Shown here piece after piece: positions 33,632 through 43,025 of a stretch of 49,514 nt of DNA; the stretch's first letter is position 1, and each line of letters opens with the position of its first letter. Location: the NCBI GenBank assembly GCA_905214265.1, contig CAJMLQ010000007.1:1-49514 (forward strand). Direction: 5' to 3'. Origin of the DNA: an uncultured bacterium (GTDB lineage: Bacteria > Bacillota > Clostridia > Oscillospirales > Ruminococcaceae). Both the position numbers and the translations under genes were made by a program. The notes under the pieces are model-generated. The model saw only the letters and a list, made by a program, of their open reading frames with translations. It was not told the DNA's origin and ran no database searches.

Positions 33632-35749
33632 TTATTCCGTGTGGATCCGTTTGTAGGCGTCGGGCGTGGTTCCGGTGTAATTTTTGAACTGGCGCAGGAA
33701 GGTGGAAACATTGGAAATGCCCACCTGCTCCGCCAGCTCGGCAACCTTGATGCTCCGGTTCTCCTGGAGAATCCGGACCGCTTCCTCCATGCGGCAGTTG
33801 GAGAGGTAAAGTGAGAGATTAATGCCGACGTTTTTCTTGAACCAGGAGGAGAGGTAGACCGGTGTGATCTGGAAGGCTCCGGCAATGCTTTCCAGGCTCA
33901 GCGGCTCCCGGAAGTGATGGCGGATGTACTGGACCACCTCATAGCGCAGGGCGATCTGCCCTCCGCCCGCCATGTCGCAGAGGCGTTTGGCGTCCTCGGA
34001 AAGGCAATGGAGCATGAATCCGGGATGGTAGGCCGTGGGATTTTGTCGGGTTTTCCAATCCGGGTCGCGGCTGTCCGCCCCAGAGGGAACCAGCGTGCTC
34101 AGCAGGGTCCGGAGCACGCTGTAAAGGGAACAGAAATCCCCCAGAGGCTGTTCCGGCGAGAGAAAGAGGAAGCGGCGGAAGAGTGGTTCCGGTTCTTCAC
34201 CGCTCAGGATGGAGCGGGCAATTGTGTTCTGCACTTCCAGCGGGATGGTGAGTGGCTCCCCGAAAGAGCCGCCGGTATCCCGGACGGCAAAACCGCAGGC
34301 ACCGGGGAGCGGGCAGCTGAGCATCCGTCCGCGGGCCTCTTGCAGCATCAGCGGGATGGAGGCAACCTCTTCCGAGGGGCCGCTGACACCGGCAAAGGCA
34401 AGCATTCCCGGTTGGATGCTGACGGAAAGGTACTCTTTTAGGATTCCGGCCGGGTCTGCCGACTTCCCATTTTCCTCTGGCATTTCTGGGATCAGGTAGG
34501 CACAGCAGAAATCCCCGGTGCGCACGGCGCGGGCTTCCAGCGTGTCGGCCAGGTAGCTGTTTGCCCGTTCGAAGAAGCCCGCGCAGCTGCCGGAGGAGTC
34601 CTGGGCGGCGATGATGGCGATGCGGTAACAGCTGTACCGCTGGCGCAGGAAGCCGCAGAGTTCTTCGTCTAGGGTTTTCTGGGTAGAAAAGGCGTAGCTG
34701 AGGAAGAGATTTTCCTGGATGGATGTCTGAAGGTAGAGCTGCTCATTGAGGCGGAGCTTTTCGTCGGTAAGCTCCTTCAGCCGCCCGGCGATGGCCTCAA
34801 TTTCGGAGCGGTTTTCCTGGCGCCCACCGATCTTCCGGGACAGGTCCCGTAGGGGGGAATAGATCTTCTGATTCAGACGGATGCTCATAAAACAGATAAA
34901 GGCCATGATGAGGCAGGCGCAGATGCCCAGTGCCAGCAGCCGCCGCTGACTGGTTTCAAACCCGTTTTGGGAGAACATCAGGAAGCGGAGCCCGGTATGT
35001 TCCAACACGCGCTGGTTGACCTGATACTTGACGCCGTTTACTCGGACTGTGCTGCCGCCAGGGTCATCCGGAAGCCGGCCCAGGGCGGCGGATACGTCCC
35101 GGCTGGTGCTGAGAAACACGTTCCCGCCCTGATCCAGAATGACAAACTCGCATTGGAGTGCGGCGGCCATCTCGCCGAGACTACAAAATTGCTCCGGGTT
35201 GATTTCAATCATCAGGCAGCCGAAATTCTGCACGCTCTGCTTGTAGAGCAGAAAGTTTTCATAGCTGTAAAAGCCATCCGGAGCTGTGTCAAAGTCCGGG
35301 AGAACCTCCCCGGGGCGCAGTTTTTTCTGGAGGGAGGGGAGAAAGAGGGCTTTGTGCATGACTGCGTTTTTCTGCTGGATCACCTGCTGGTTGTTTTTGA
35401 CGTAGAGAAACACGTTGGAGGCATAGGGCAGGGAGTAGCGGATAAGGGAAAGCTTGCTGGACGCTTCGATGGAGACGTTTACGAACTCCTCGATCCCCAG
35501 GCGGTTGGCGGCGGTGAAAAGAAAGGAGCGGTCGGTGGAGCACATTTCGGTTAGGGCTTTTAGGCGGATGGATTCGCCTTCAACCGTCTGGACCGCCACC
35601 TTGAGCGTGGAGTCCGCCGCGGCGCGGTTCTCCTGGCTGGTCTTCCAGTTGAGGAGGAAAAAACTCAGAGAAAACACTCCCAGCAGGATGAGTGAGACGG
35701 TCATGTTGAGGGTGAGGATCCGTTTCTGGATGCTGGCATTTTGTTTCAT
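33632..35749 (-). CDS. Membrane-anchored AraC-family regulator (locus C)
   Basis: 705 residues. Membrane segments at about 13-33 and 271-291 enclose an external sensor. The C-terminal AraC domain spans about 605-705 (GAFQITPVYLSSWFKKNVGI, then VGISNVSTFLRQFKNYTGTT). Unlike loci A and B, the gene lies downstream of the binding protein on the same strand, after a 95-base gap with weak hairpins. GGTGA before the ATG is a modest ribosome site. It may be expressed at a low level by read-through and would feed back on the importer promoter at 39472-39500. Confidence 0.88.
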   Translation of the reverse strand: MKQNASIQKRILTLNMTVSLILLGVFSLSFFLLNWKTSQENRAAADSTLKVAVQTVEGESIRLKALTEMCSTDRSFLFTAANRLGIEEFVNVSIEASSKLSLIRYSLPYASNVFLYVKNNQQVIQQKNAVMHKALFLPSLQKKLRPGEVLPDFDTAPDGFYSYENFLLYKQSVQNFGCLMIEINPEQFCSLGEMAAALQCEFVILDQGGNVFLSTSRDVSAALGRLPDDPGGSTVRVNGVKYQVNQRVLEHTGLRFLMFSQNGFETSQRRLLALGICACLIMAFICFMSIRLNQKIYSPLRDLSRKIGGRQENRSEIEAIAGRLKELTDEKLRLNEQLYLQTSIQENLFLSYAFSTQKTLDEELCGFLRQRYSCYRIAIIAAQDSSGSCAGFFERANSYLADTLEARAVRTGDFCCAYLIPEMPEENGKSADPAGILKEYLSVSIQPGMLAFAGVSGPSEEVASIPLMLQEARGRMLSCPLPGACGFAVRDTGGSFGEPLTIPLEVQNTIARSILSGEEPEPLFRRFLFLSPEQPLGDFCSLYSVLRTLLSTLVPSGADSRDPDWKTRQNPTAYHPGFMLHCLSEDAKRLCDMAGGGQIALRYEVVQYIRHHFREPLSLESIAGAFQITPVYLSSWFKKNVGINLSLYLSNCRMEEAVRILQENRSIKVAELAEQVGISNVSTFLRQFKNYTGTTPDAYKRIHTE

Positions 35750-35844
35750 AGTGTCACCTATCGGTCGGGCCGGCCTTTCCCGGAAAAGACGGGAAGCCGG
35801 GAGGCGGAATGAATCCCCCTCCCAGCTGTGCGGAACGGCTGTTT

Positions 35845-37491
35845 TTATTTTTTGATCTTGCTGTTCATAAATTCCATTGCGGCGGCAATGTCACCCATTT
35901 TGTGCGCTTCTTCCAGGTAGCTATCCCATTCGTCAAAAGAACGCTCGCCTTTGATGAATTTGACTTTCTGTTCCTCGCAGAAGGTGTGGACTGCGGTCAT
36001 GATATTGGCATAGTCGGCCATTTCATCGGTAGTCAGGGCATCTATTGTGATGCTGGGCTGCGCACGGTTCGGGTCATAGTTCTTCTGTACGAAAGTGAAG
36101 GGACGGTCGCGGTACATCTGGCCCTTGTACCAAATGTTTTCGATGGCCTGGGTCTCTGCGGTCTGAGTCAGGTCCATGGGCTGCGGGAAAATGGCCGGCC
36201 GGCAGGTGTAGGTGCCGAAGGCGATTTCCGCTAGCCGCTTGGTATCGGCCATATAGTATTCGGTCATGTGCTTCTCGCCGTCGCTGTTGATCTCATAGGT
36301 CTCGCCCTCAATGCCCCAGGCCAGCAGGTCGACAATCTCATCAGAATACTGGAGGTCCATGAGTTGCAGCATCTCGTCCTTGACCTTGGATTTGGCACTG
36401 ACAACGACGCTGTAGAGGGCGTTAAGGGTCCATTCGTCGGTGGAACCAGCCAGGAAGGACCAGGGATCGCCGTATTTGTCATTGCGCAGAGAGGGGAGAA
36501 GAATCCACTCCTGGTCGGGATAGGCGGTCTCCCAGCGGCCGGGGTAGGTGGGCCAGATGCCGGGGATGACCATGGCGTCGCCATTGGCTACGGAGGCGGT
36601 GCCGTTTTCCGAGGTATGGGTGAAGTAATCCGGGGAGATCAGGCCCTCGGTGTACCACTTGTTCATCTCCATCAGGACTTCCTTATAGGCGTCCTCCAAG
36701 GGGCCGTATACGTATTCGGAGCCGTTATAGTAAGTGTTGTTGTAGGTGTGATTGGCGGCGTAAAGGGTGATATCCGGCTGCTGCCATTCTTCGTGGACGA
36801 TGATAGGATATTTGTCCGGATAGGCCTGCTTCATGGCGCGGGCGGCGTTGGTCAGGTCGTCGATGGTCTCCGGAATATCCAGATTCAGGTCGTCCAGGAT
36901 ATCTTTGCGGATCGCCCCGGCTGCGACTATCTGGTTGTTGCCGTCTGGCTGGTGAACTGCCCCGTAAAAGGCGTACAGCTTGCCGTCAGAGGAGAGGAGC
37001 GTATCCGCGGAGGAGTAGGAATCAAAAACCCGCTTGAAATTGGGCATCTGGTCCATATGCTGGGTCAGTTCCTCAAAGAGACCCTGTTCGCCGAATTTGA
37101 TGAGGTTAGCCTGGGTATCCCAGCCATAGCTGAGCAGGTCCGGAATCTCACCGCCGGCGCAGATAATTTTCAGTTTCTGGCCGTAGTCCAGATTGTGGAT
37201 GTACTCAAACTGAGGTTTCAGTTCGCGTCCCATGGCCTCACTGCATTTTTCCAGCCAGGTTTCCTGGATCAGCTTTCCGTCGGGGCTGTCGCCGAAGCTG
37301 ACAGTAGTTACCTTGAAGGAAAGCGGTTCCGCCGGTTTAGCGGAGGAAGTCTGGGAGCTGGACGGCATGGAAGAAGATGGAACGGAGCTGGGCGGCGTAG
37401 AGCTGCCGCTGTTGCTGCAGGCACCAAGGACGCCTGCAGCCATGACCGCTGCCAGAATTGCTGCAGAAAGCCGAAAACCATTCTTTTTCAT
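35845..37491 (-). CDS. Extracellular solute-binding lipoprotein (locus C)
   Basis: 548 residues. The lipobox LGAC is at about residues 22-25, with a Ser/Pro-rich linker to about residue 53. The mature domain starts near SFKVTTVSFGDSPDGKLIQE. It belongs to the same broad LplA/YtcQ-like group as those of loci A and B but is clearly divergent. It follows the two permeases. Ligand unknown; the acetylesterase upstream suggests an acetylated glycan. Confidence 0.9.
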   Translation of the reverse strand: MKKNGFRLSAAILAAVMAAGVLGACSNSGSSTPPSSVPSSSMPSSSQTSSAKPAEPLSFKVTTVSFGDSPDGKLIQETWLEKCSEAMGRELKPQFEYIHNLDYGQKLKIICAGGEIPDLLSYGWDTQANLIKFGEQGLFEELTQHMDQMPNFKRVFDSYSSADTLLSSDGKLYAFYGAVHQPDGNNQIVAAGAIRKDILDDLNLDIPETIDDLTNAARAMKQAYPDKYPIIVHEEWQQPDITLYAANHTYNNTYYNGSEYVYGPLEDAYKEVLMEMNKWYTEGLISPDYFTHTSENGTASVANGDAMVIPGIWPTYPGRWETAYPDQEWILLPSLRNDKYGDPWSFLAGSTDEWTLNALYSVVVSAKSKVKDEMLQLMDLQYSDEIVDLLAWGIEGETYEINSDGEKHMTEYYMADTKRLAEIAFGTYTCRPAIFPQPMDLTQTAETQAIENIWYKGQMYRDRPFTFVQKNYDPNRAQPSITIDALTTDEMADYANIMTAVHTFCEEQKVKFIKGERSFDEWDSYLEEAHKMGDIAAAMEFMNSKIKK

Positions 37492-37541
37492 ATGTTTGCC
37501 TCCTTTTTATTGTAGAACCGCTGCGGGTTCCATTGCCCAGT

Positions 37542-38429
37542 TTACCCTTTGATGGTGCCGACGAAGACACCCTTTACGAAATATTTTTGGATGAATGGAT
37601 AAATGCAGAGGATCGGCACTGTAGCCACCATGATGGAAGCCATTTTGATGTTCTGGCCAGTCACTTCGTTGTTGGCGAACATCGTTTTAGTGACAGCGTC
37701 CATATCCTTCATGCTGACGGTGTTGAAAAGGATCTTGCGGAGAATCATCTGAAGCGGATATTTGCTCTCCTCATTGAGGTAGATTAGGGCGGCAAACCAG
37801 TCATTCCACTTGCCTACCAGGGTGAACAGGCCGATGGTGGCGAAAATCGCCTTGGAGAGGGGAATGATGATTTGAAACAGCACCCGGATCTCGTTAGCCC
37901 CGTCCATGACAGCCGCTTCCCGGAGAGAAGCGGGAATTCCGCTGAAAAAAGTGCGGAACAGGATGACGTTGTAGGCGCTGACGCAGAAGGGGACGATCAT
38001 CGCCCACACGGTATTGATCAGATGCAAGCTGCGCATGAGAATGTAAGTGGGAATCATGCCGCCGCCGATGAACATGGTGATGACTAGGTAGATGGTGATG
38101 AATTTTTTCAGCCGGAATCCTGGTACCGACAGAGGATAGGCGGTCATCGCGGTAAAAAAGAGGACAAAACAGGTGTTTCCTACGGAGTAGAGAATGGTGT
38201 TGGCGTAGGAGCGCATGAGCAGAGGATCCTGGAACACGGTCTGATACCCTTTGAGGTTGAAACCGTGAGGGTAGAGGAAGAAACCACCCTTGATGGACTC
38301 CGCGCCATCGCTGAGGGAAAGGGAAAGCACATGGATCATGGGGAAGATCATCACAGCGCAGACCAGCAGCATGAAGAGGACAAGAAAAACATCGAATACT
38401 TTTTCTCCGGGGGTCTTTTTGATTTTCAT
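37542..38429 (-). CDS. ABC importer permease, YtcP/CarB type (locus C)
   Basis: 295 residues, six hydrophobic segments. The EAA-type loop is REAAVMDGANEIRVLFQIIIP and the tail is QKYFVKGVFVGTIKG. It lies 13 bases after the partner permease. Confidence 0.92.
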   Translation of the reverse strand: MKIKKTPGEKVFDVFLVLFMLLVCAVMIFPMIHVLSLSLSDGAESIKGGFFLYPHGFNLKGYQTVFQDPLLMRSYANTILYSVGNTCFVLFFTAMTAYPLSVPGFRLKKFITIYLVITMFIGGGMIPTYILMRSLHLINTVWAMIVPFCVSAYNVILFRTFFSGIPASLREAAVMDGANEIRVLFQIIIPLSKAIFATIGLFTLVGKWNDWFAALIYLNEESKYPLQMILRKILFNTVSMKDMDAVTKTMFANNEVTGQNIKMASIMVATVPILCIYPFIQKYFVKGVFVGTIKG

Positions 38430-38442
38430 GAGGCTTCCTCCC

Positions 38443-39399
38443 TTACCACAGGCTGTTTTCCGTCAGGGTTCTGCTGAGCCAGTTGGCCATAGCCATCAGC
38501 GCGCAGGACACCAGGTTCATCATCAGCCCGATGGCAGCGGTATATTCGTAGCGGCCGCCCTCGATGCCTTCCCGGTAGACGTAGGTGCCGATGATGTCCG
38601 CGGTTTCGTACGTGGCCGGGCTGTAGAGGAGCAGGGCCTTCTGAAAGTCAGAGCCGAGGATGCCGCTGATGGAGAAGATCAGCAGGATGCTGGTAGTGGG
38701 GACGATGGTAGGCCAGGTGATGTAGAGGACTCTCTGGAACCGGGTTGCTCCATCGATGGTCGCTGCTTCGTGGAGCTGAGGATCTACGTTGGAGAGGGCG
38801 GCCAGGTAAATGATGGTGCCCCAGCCGACGCCCTGCCAGAGACTGCTCCCAATGTACAGAGTCCGGAACCACTTCGCTTCCGTCAGGAAGGAAATGGGAG
38901 CAATGCCAAATAGGGCGCCGATGCTGTTGAACGGGCCGTTGATGGCCGCGAATTCTTTGATCATACCCACGATGACCACGGCGGAGATAAAGTGGGGGAA
39001 GTAGGAAATGGTCTGCACCACTTTTTTGAAACGGGCACAGCTGAGCTGATCCAGCAGCAGCGCCAGAATGATGGGTGCGGGAAAATTCCACAGGAGGCTG
39101 TAAAAGCCAAGAAGGAAGGTGTTCCGCAAAAGGCGGATCCAATAAGGGTTTTTGAAGAACAGCCGGAAGTATTCCAGTCCGACCCATTCGCTTCTGAAAA
39201 CACCCACGGCCGGATTGTAGTCCTGAAAGGCAATGGCCGCTCCGTACATGGGAATGTAGTTGAAGATGAAAACAATAATGAGTCCCGGGATCACCAACAG
39301 GATTAGCTGATGCTGTCGCCGGCAATCCTGAAAAAATTTTCGGGCGGCGGACGGCTTCACTGCCGCGGCGGACAGACGGTAAGTTTGAGCGTGTTTCAT
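38443..39399 (-). CDS. ABC importer permease, LplB type (locus C)
   Basis: 318 residues from the ATG at 39399, which follows GAGGAGG by 6 bases; a longer frame to 39432 lacks a ribosome site. It has the family motif FNYIPMYGAAIAFQDYNPAV and the loop EAATIDGATRFQRVLYITWP. First gene of the locus C importer operon, behind a strong promoter. Confidence 0.92.
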   Translation of the reverse strand: MKHAQTYRLSAAAVKPSAARKFFQDCRRQHQLILLVIPGLIIVFIFNYIPMYGAAIAFQDYNPAVGVFRSEWVGLEYFRLFFKNPYWIRLLRNTFLLGFYSLLWNFPAPIILALLLDQLSCARFKKVVQTISYFPHFISAVVIVGMIKEFAAINGPFNSIGALFGIAPISFLTEAKWFRTLYIGSSLWQGVGWGTIIYLAALSNVDPQLHEAATIDGATRFQRVLYITWPTIVPTTSILLIFSISGILGSDFQKALLLYSPATYETADIIGTYVYREGIEGGRYEYTAAIGLMMNLVSCALMAMANWLSRTLTENSLW

Positions 39400-39471
39400 G
39401 AACGGCCTCCTCGGTGAATCCAGGAAAATCATGGATAATTTTTACATTGCAATTTTGCTTGTTCTGTCTAT

Positions 39472-39500
39472 ATAGTATAAATTTGCATGAATTCTGTCAA
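39472..39500 (-). promoter_or_regulatory. Promoter of the locus C importer operon
   Basis: A consensus TTGACA (39500-39495) on the minus strand is followed after 17 bases by TACTAT (39477-39472). Predicted start near 39465. Confidence 0.75.
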
Positions 39501-39546
39501 CAAGCAATCCTTCAGATTTGTTTTTGTCTGTTAAGCTTTGGGGCTG

Positions 39547-39578
39547 AAATGCGAAAAAATCATAACAAATGTGAAAAA
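39547..39578. repeat. Direct repeat at 20-bp spacing upstream of the locus C promoter
   Basis: AAATGCGAAAAA (39547-39558) and AAATGTGAAAAA (39567-39578) agree at 11 of 12 positions and lie two helical turns apart, at about -88 and -108. This is a good pattern for an AraC-family activator, presumably the locus C regulator. Confidence 0.5.
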
Positions 39579-39617
39579 TCGGCAGTCGAATGCTTAAAAT
39601 ATTCTTTATCAATGGGA

Positions 39618-39648
39618 AAACCGGGCAGCAAAGCACGCTGCCCGGTTT
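39618..39648 (-). terminator. Terminator of the acetylesterase gene
   Basis: AAACCGGGCAGC (39618-39629) pairs with GCTGCCCGGTTT (39637-39648). On the minus strand the stem ends in a short T-run (TTTTCCC). Confidence 0.8.
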
Positions 39649-39650
39649 GT

Positions 39651-41036
39651 TTAGTATGCACGGCGGACTTCAACGTCGCAGAAGGAGAGAATGGGAAGAT
39701 GGGTCGCAAAATCAATGGGGAGGATCCCGGCAGGATCCTGCTGCCATCCTCCGCTGACCCGGCAGTCCTCCTGAACGGGCCGCTCCAGTGTAAGGAGAAC
39801 TTCCGTTCCCTGGAAGAGCATCTCTGTAGCGGAGACGGCTCCAGCGTGGTCTGTGACGGTGAATCCGATTTTTTCAGGGTCCGCATCGAAATCATATAGC
39901 CGGTCTTTCACATTGGAAAAGCGCAGGCGCAGATGAATGGGGTCCTCCAGAACGGCATCTTCCAGGTCCGGAGCATCTCCGACACATTCAAAGCCGTACA
40001 GATGCAGAAACGCTGCGTCTGCCAGGCGCTCGCCCAGCAGAAGGTTGGCGGAACCCCGGTTGTGGATGCCGTCAGACAGGCCGCAGTCCGTAGTCGGCAG
40101 GACCCAGACGTTTTCCAGCTGACGTGAGGCTTGCCGCTGGGCCTCCCGTACCAGGCCCCATTCCAGATCCAGACTGGCGGAGGAGGGGCTGGTGCAGCGG
40201 TTGAGCTGGAAGGTCAGGAAGGGAAGCGGCTGCTCGGTTTCCCTGCGGAGGCTGTCCACCATTCGGCGAAACCGTTGAAGATAATCGTTTCCCCGGCTCT
40301 GGTCGGCGTCCGTGCAGCCCTGGTACCAAAGAACGCCCGCCGCCCGTCCTCCTCCAGTGCGGAGCACCTCCAGCATGTTTCGGTAGAGCCAGCCATCCTC
40401 CCCTGGATCCCAGGCAGACAGCGGACTTCCTCCCAGGGCGGCCTGCAGGAATCCGATGGGGTAATGCAGCCGGCGCATCAGTGTTTTTCCAAAGCTCAGG
40501 TAAGGGCTGGAGCCGGGATTGCTGCCTTCCAGCAGTTCCTGCCGGCTGCTTCCGGTGGAATCGTTGAAGGGATGGGAGGCCAGATCCCAGCGACCGCTGT
40601 TCCGGAGAAGGTGGACCCCCAGCTCCGGCGGATCGAAAGCGCTGTCCCGGCCGTAGCCTGCCGAGTTGCTCTGACCGGCGATGAGAAATAGGTCACCAAT
40701 GCCGAAATGGTGGACCATGTCTCCACGGGGCTGCCACTCCAGCGCCTCACAATCCCTTTCCGCCAGGCAAGTCTCCAGCCGGTAAAGCCCTCCGGCGGGG
40801 ACATCCCGGATAGCAGCCCGCCAATGACCGGTGGAGTCTGTTTCGGCTGGCTGCCACCAGCGGACCAGCGCGCCGCTGTCCTCCCAGACGATGCGGACAA
40901 AGACGGTCGGTGCCTGTAGCTCCCTTCCTGGAGGCACAACGTAGCTGCCCTCCAGAAAAACGTCTGCGGCTCCATTCTGCTGCTGCAGAATTTGCCAGTC
41001 TGCCGGTCCTCTTTCAATCAATGCGCCGATTTTCAT
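39651..41036 (-). CDS. Sialate-O-acetylesterase-like SGNH hydrolase
   Basis: 461 residues from the ATG at 41036, 7 bases after AGGAGG. No signal peptide. The nucleophile block is FLIAGQSNSAGYGRDS (Ser123). The conserved LWYQGCTDAD block is near 236-245, and the Asp/His pair is D322-x-x-H325 (SDGIHNRG). This matches the SASA/carbohydrate-esterase-6-like group, which removes O-acetyl groups from sialic acids or xylan. A beta-rich N-terminal part (1-105) resembles the accessory domain of that family. The exact acetylated sugar cannot be told. It lies upstream of locus C on the same strand, behind its own leader with an RpiR-type dyad. Confidence 0.82.
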   Translation of the reverse strand: MKIGALIERGPADWQILQQQNGAADVFLEGSYVVPPGRELQAPTVFVRIVWEDSGALVRWWQPAETDSTGHWRAAIRDVPAGGLYRLETCLAERDCEALEWQPRGDMVHHFGIGDLFLIAGQSNSAGYGRDSAFDPPELGVHLLRNSGRWDLASHPFNDSTGSSRQELLEGSNPGSSPYLSFGKTLMRRLHYPIGFLQAALGGSPLSAWDPGEDGWLYRNMLEVLRTGGGRAAGVLWYQGCTDADQSRGNDYLQRFRRMVDSLRRETEQPLPFLTFQLNRCTSPSSASLDLEWGLVREAQRQASRQLENVWVLPTTDCGLSDGIHNRGSANLLLGERLADAAFLHLYGFECVGDAPDLEDAVLEDPIHLRLRFSNVKDRLYDFDADPEKIGFTVTDHAGAVSATEMLFQGTEVLLTLERPVQEDCRVSGGWQQDPAGILPIDFATHLPILSFCDVEVRRAY

Positions 41037-41104
41037 CAAAATTCCTCCTACTTTATCTTATGTCTCTGAGCGTATTCTGTAACTTTTTCGACCCAGTGCG
41101 AATG

Positions 41105-41123
41105 TTGAAATCCCCTCTTTCAA
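41105..41123. promoter_or_regulatory. Dyad TTGAAA-N7-TTTCAA, candidate RpiR operator
   Basis: TTGAAA (41105-41110) and TTTCAA (41118-41123) form a perfect 6-bp dyad in the 120-base gap between the RpiR gene and the acetylesterase gene. RpiR/MurR-family regulators often bind GAAA...TTTC dyads. A weak minus-strand promoter, TTACAG-16-TAAGAT, lies between it and the esterase start. Confidence 0.45.
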
Positions 41124-41156
41124 ATTCAATATTTATTTGCTGACGGATTGTGAAGG

Positions 41157-42008
41157 TCAATAACGCTGTCGTTCCAACAACTCCAACAGTTCGTTCTGGC
41201 TGGCGGCGGTCCGCTGGCCGTCCTGCATGGCGATGCAGGTACACAGACTGTCCAGCAGGGCAATATGAGCGATTCGGGCAATGGTGGCCTCCTTCATGGC
41301 GCGGCTGCTGGGGGAGGTGACTAGGGAGATGTCCGCAAAGCGGGTGATGGGAGAACCAGCGTAGCTGGTGATACAGAGCGTGCCTGCCCCGTGTTCCTGT
41401 GCCAGCTTCAGCGCATCCACCGTTTGGACGGAACGGCCGGTGTGGGAGACGGCAATGGCCAGGCAGCCCGGCTGCAGCAGACTGGCGGAGACGGCCATGA
41501 TATGGGGATCCACGCAGACCGCAGCGTTCAGTCCGATCCGCATAAAGCGGTAGTAGGCGTCCTGAACAATCGGTGCGGAGGTCCCGAGACCGTAAAACTC
41601 GATACGGCTGGCGGAGCGAATCAGTTCCGCAGCTGAGCGGAGAGCATCCCGGTCAATGATACCCAGAGTCTCGTGAAGGACGCGGTCAACCGACTGGAAA
41701 ACCTGCGTCATAACGGAAAAAGCGTCTCCACCCGCGCCGATGGAGACATCCCCGAGGACAAAGCGGTCTTCCGCCTGGATATTCCGCGCTACGTTGATTT
41801 TCAGCGCGGTAAACCCCTCGCATCCCAGCTTCCGGCAGAAGCGGATGATGCTCCCTTCTGAAATCCCCAAGCTTCGGGCCAGCCTAGCCGTGGTCATATT
41901 GATAAAATCCTCGGGGTTTTCCACAATAAATTTCCCCAGCTTGCGCTCCACTCCTTTCAGAGAGGGGAGCAGGCTGCGGATGTAGGAAAGGCATTCGGTG
42001 TTGTTCAT
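41157..42008 (-). CDS. RpiR-family transcriptional regulator with SIS domain
   Basis: 283 residues. The N-terminal helix-turn-helix (about 1-77) includes TTARLARSLGISEGSIIRFC. The sugar-isomerase (SIS) domain, about 125-255, has IEFYGLGTSAPIVQDA and the phosphosugar loop VSHTGRSVQTVD. Such regulators sense phosphorylated amino sugars or related compounds. Its ATG overlaps the stop of the HAD gene (ATGA), so the two are coupled. It likely acts on the dyad at 41105-41123. Confidence 0.92.
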   Translation of the reverse strand: MNNTECLSYIRSLLPSLKGVERKLGKFIVENPEDFINMTTARLARSLGISEGSIIRFCRKLGCEGFTALKINVARNIQAEDRFVLGDVSIGAGGDAFSVMTQVFQSVDRVLHETLGIIDRDALRSAAELIRSASRIEFYGLGTSAPIVQDAYYRFMRIGLNAAVCVDPHIMAVSASLLQPGCLAIAVSHTGRSVQTVDALKLAQEHGAGTLCITSYAGSPITRFADISLVTSPSSRAMKEATIARIAHIALLDSLCTCIAMQDGQRTAASQNELLELLERQRY

Positions 42009-42778
42009 GGGCGTTCCTCCATAATTTCCTGCATCCCGCAGAAGCAGCGATCAAAATCCGCCGGATTGCGGGCAGCTTCTTCGGGAGTCGTGCTTCCGGT
42101 CAGGAGCAGCCAGGCTTGGAATCCGCAGTTGCGGGCAAAGCCCATGTCTGTATCCAGCCGATCCCCGATGACGCGAATCTCCTCCGCTCGGCATTGAAAT
42201 AAGTGGGTGAAATACTGGCGCAGATGTGCGGAGGGCTTTCCGGCAATCAGGGGTTGTACTCCGGTTGCGGCGGTGATGGCCTGCAAAATTCCGCCGAGAT
42301 GAGGAAGCGGCCCTTCCTCGCTTGGGATCAGGTCGTCGGGATTGGTAGCCAGAAACCGGGCCCCCTGTCGGATCAGGCCACATGCCCGTTGGACGTCACC
42401 CATCGTCAGCTTCTCCGAAAAGGACATCAGCAGAAATTCTGGGTTCTCCTCCGTAAGGGAGAGGCCGCGCAGGGCTGCGTATCTTCGGAGAAAGGCGGTG
42501 CCGAATACCGCCGTCCGGGGATGGTCGTTCTTCGGTGACAACTCCTTTATATAGTCCACCGCCAGGATGCTGGAAGTGATAACAGCCCCCTTTGGGGCGG
42601 GAACGCCGAGCCCCCGGAGCTTTCGCTCAATTTCCCGAGGGCTTTTTTCCGGTGCGTTGGTCAGAAAACGGTAGGGCTGCCTGGTGCGGCTAAGGTATTC
42701 GATAAATGCGGCGGCGCAGGGAAGGGGTTCCCGGCCGCGGTAGATGGTGCCGTCCAAGTCAATGAGATAACAGGCCAT
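42005..42778 (-). CDS. HAD-IIA family (NagD-like) phosphatase
   Basis: 257 residues. Motif I is DLDGT (D8-L-D-G-T12), motif II is LTNAPEKS, the motif III lysine is in IAGKPS, and motif IV is GDRLDTDM. The C2-type cap lies between motifs II and III. The family dephosphorylates small sugar or nucleotide phosphates. Coupled to the RpiR regulator, which suggests it removes phosphate from the sugar phosphate that regulator senses. Promoter at 42834-42862. Confidence 0.9.
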   Translation of the reverse strand: MACYLIDLDGTIYRGREPLPCAAAFIEYLSRTRQPYRFLTNAPEKSPREIERKLRGLGVPAPKGAVITSSILAVDYIKELSPKNDHPRTAVFGTAFLRRYAALRGLSLTEENPEFLLMSFSEKLTMGDVQRACGLIRQGARFLATNPDDLIPSEEGPLPHLGGILQAITAATGVQPLIAGKPSAHLRQYFTHLFQCRAEEIRVIGDRLDTDMGFARNCGFQAWLLLTGSTTPEEAARNPADFDRCFCGMQEIMEERP

Positions 42779-42833
42779 GCCGCGGACACTCCTATTCTGG
42801 TTTCATGCAGAATGATTTCTTTGCTTATCTGTT

Positions 42834-42862
42834 ATTATAGCAGTTTTGCAGATGGGTTGCAA
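42834..42862 (-). promoter_or_regulatory. Promoter of the HAD-rpiR pair
   Basis: Minus-strand TTGCAA (42862-42857), 17 bases, TATAAT (42839-42834). Confidence 0.7.
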
Positions 42863-42901
42863 TTGATTTTTGAGTTTTTTATCTGTTTTACAAATGTAAT
42901 A

Positions 42902-42930
42902 TTGAGCAATACTTTATTTTTGATTATAAT
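42902..42930 (+). promoter_or_regulatory. Promoter upstream of the metallophosphoesterase
   Basis: TTGAGC (42902-42907), 17 bases, TATAAT (42925-42930). It gives a leader of about 185 bases, longer than usual, that contains the small frame at 43026-43124. Apart from these and the HAD promoter, the gap 42779-43120 shows nothing else. Confidence 0.65.
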
Positions 42931-43025
42931 ACAGGTAGAAAAATCGAAGCGTTTTCTTAGGTCGGTTCTGGAGCCTTTTGTGATGTATCCTGCGAGGGCT
43001 TTCCGGTCAAGTGGGCCCAACTGGT

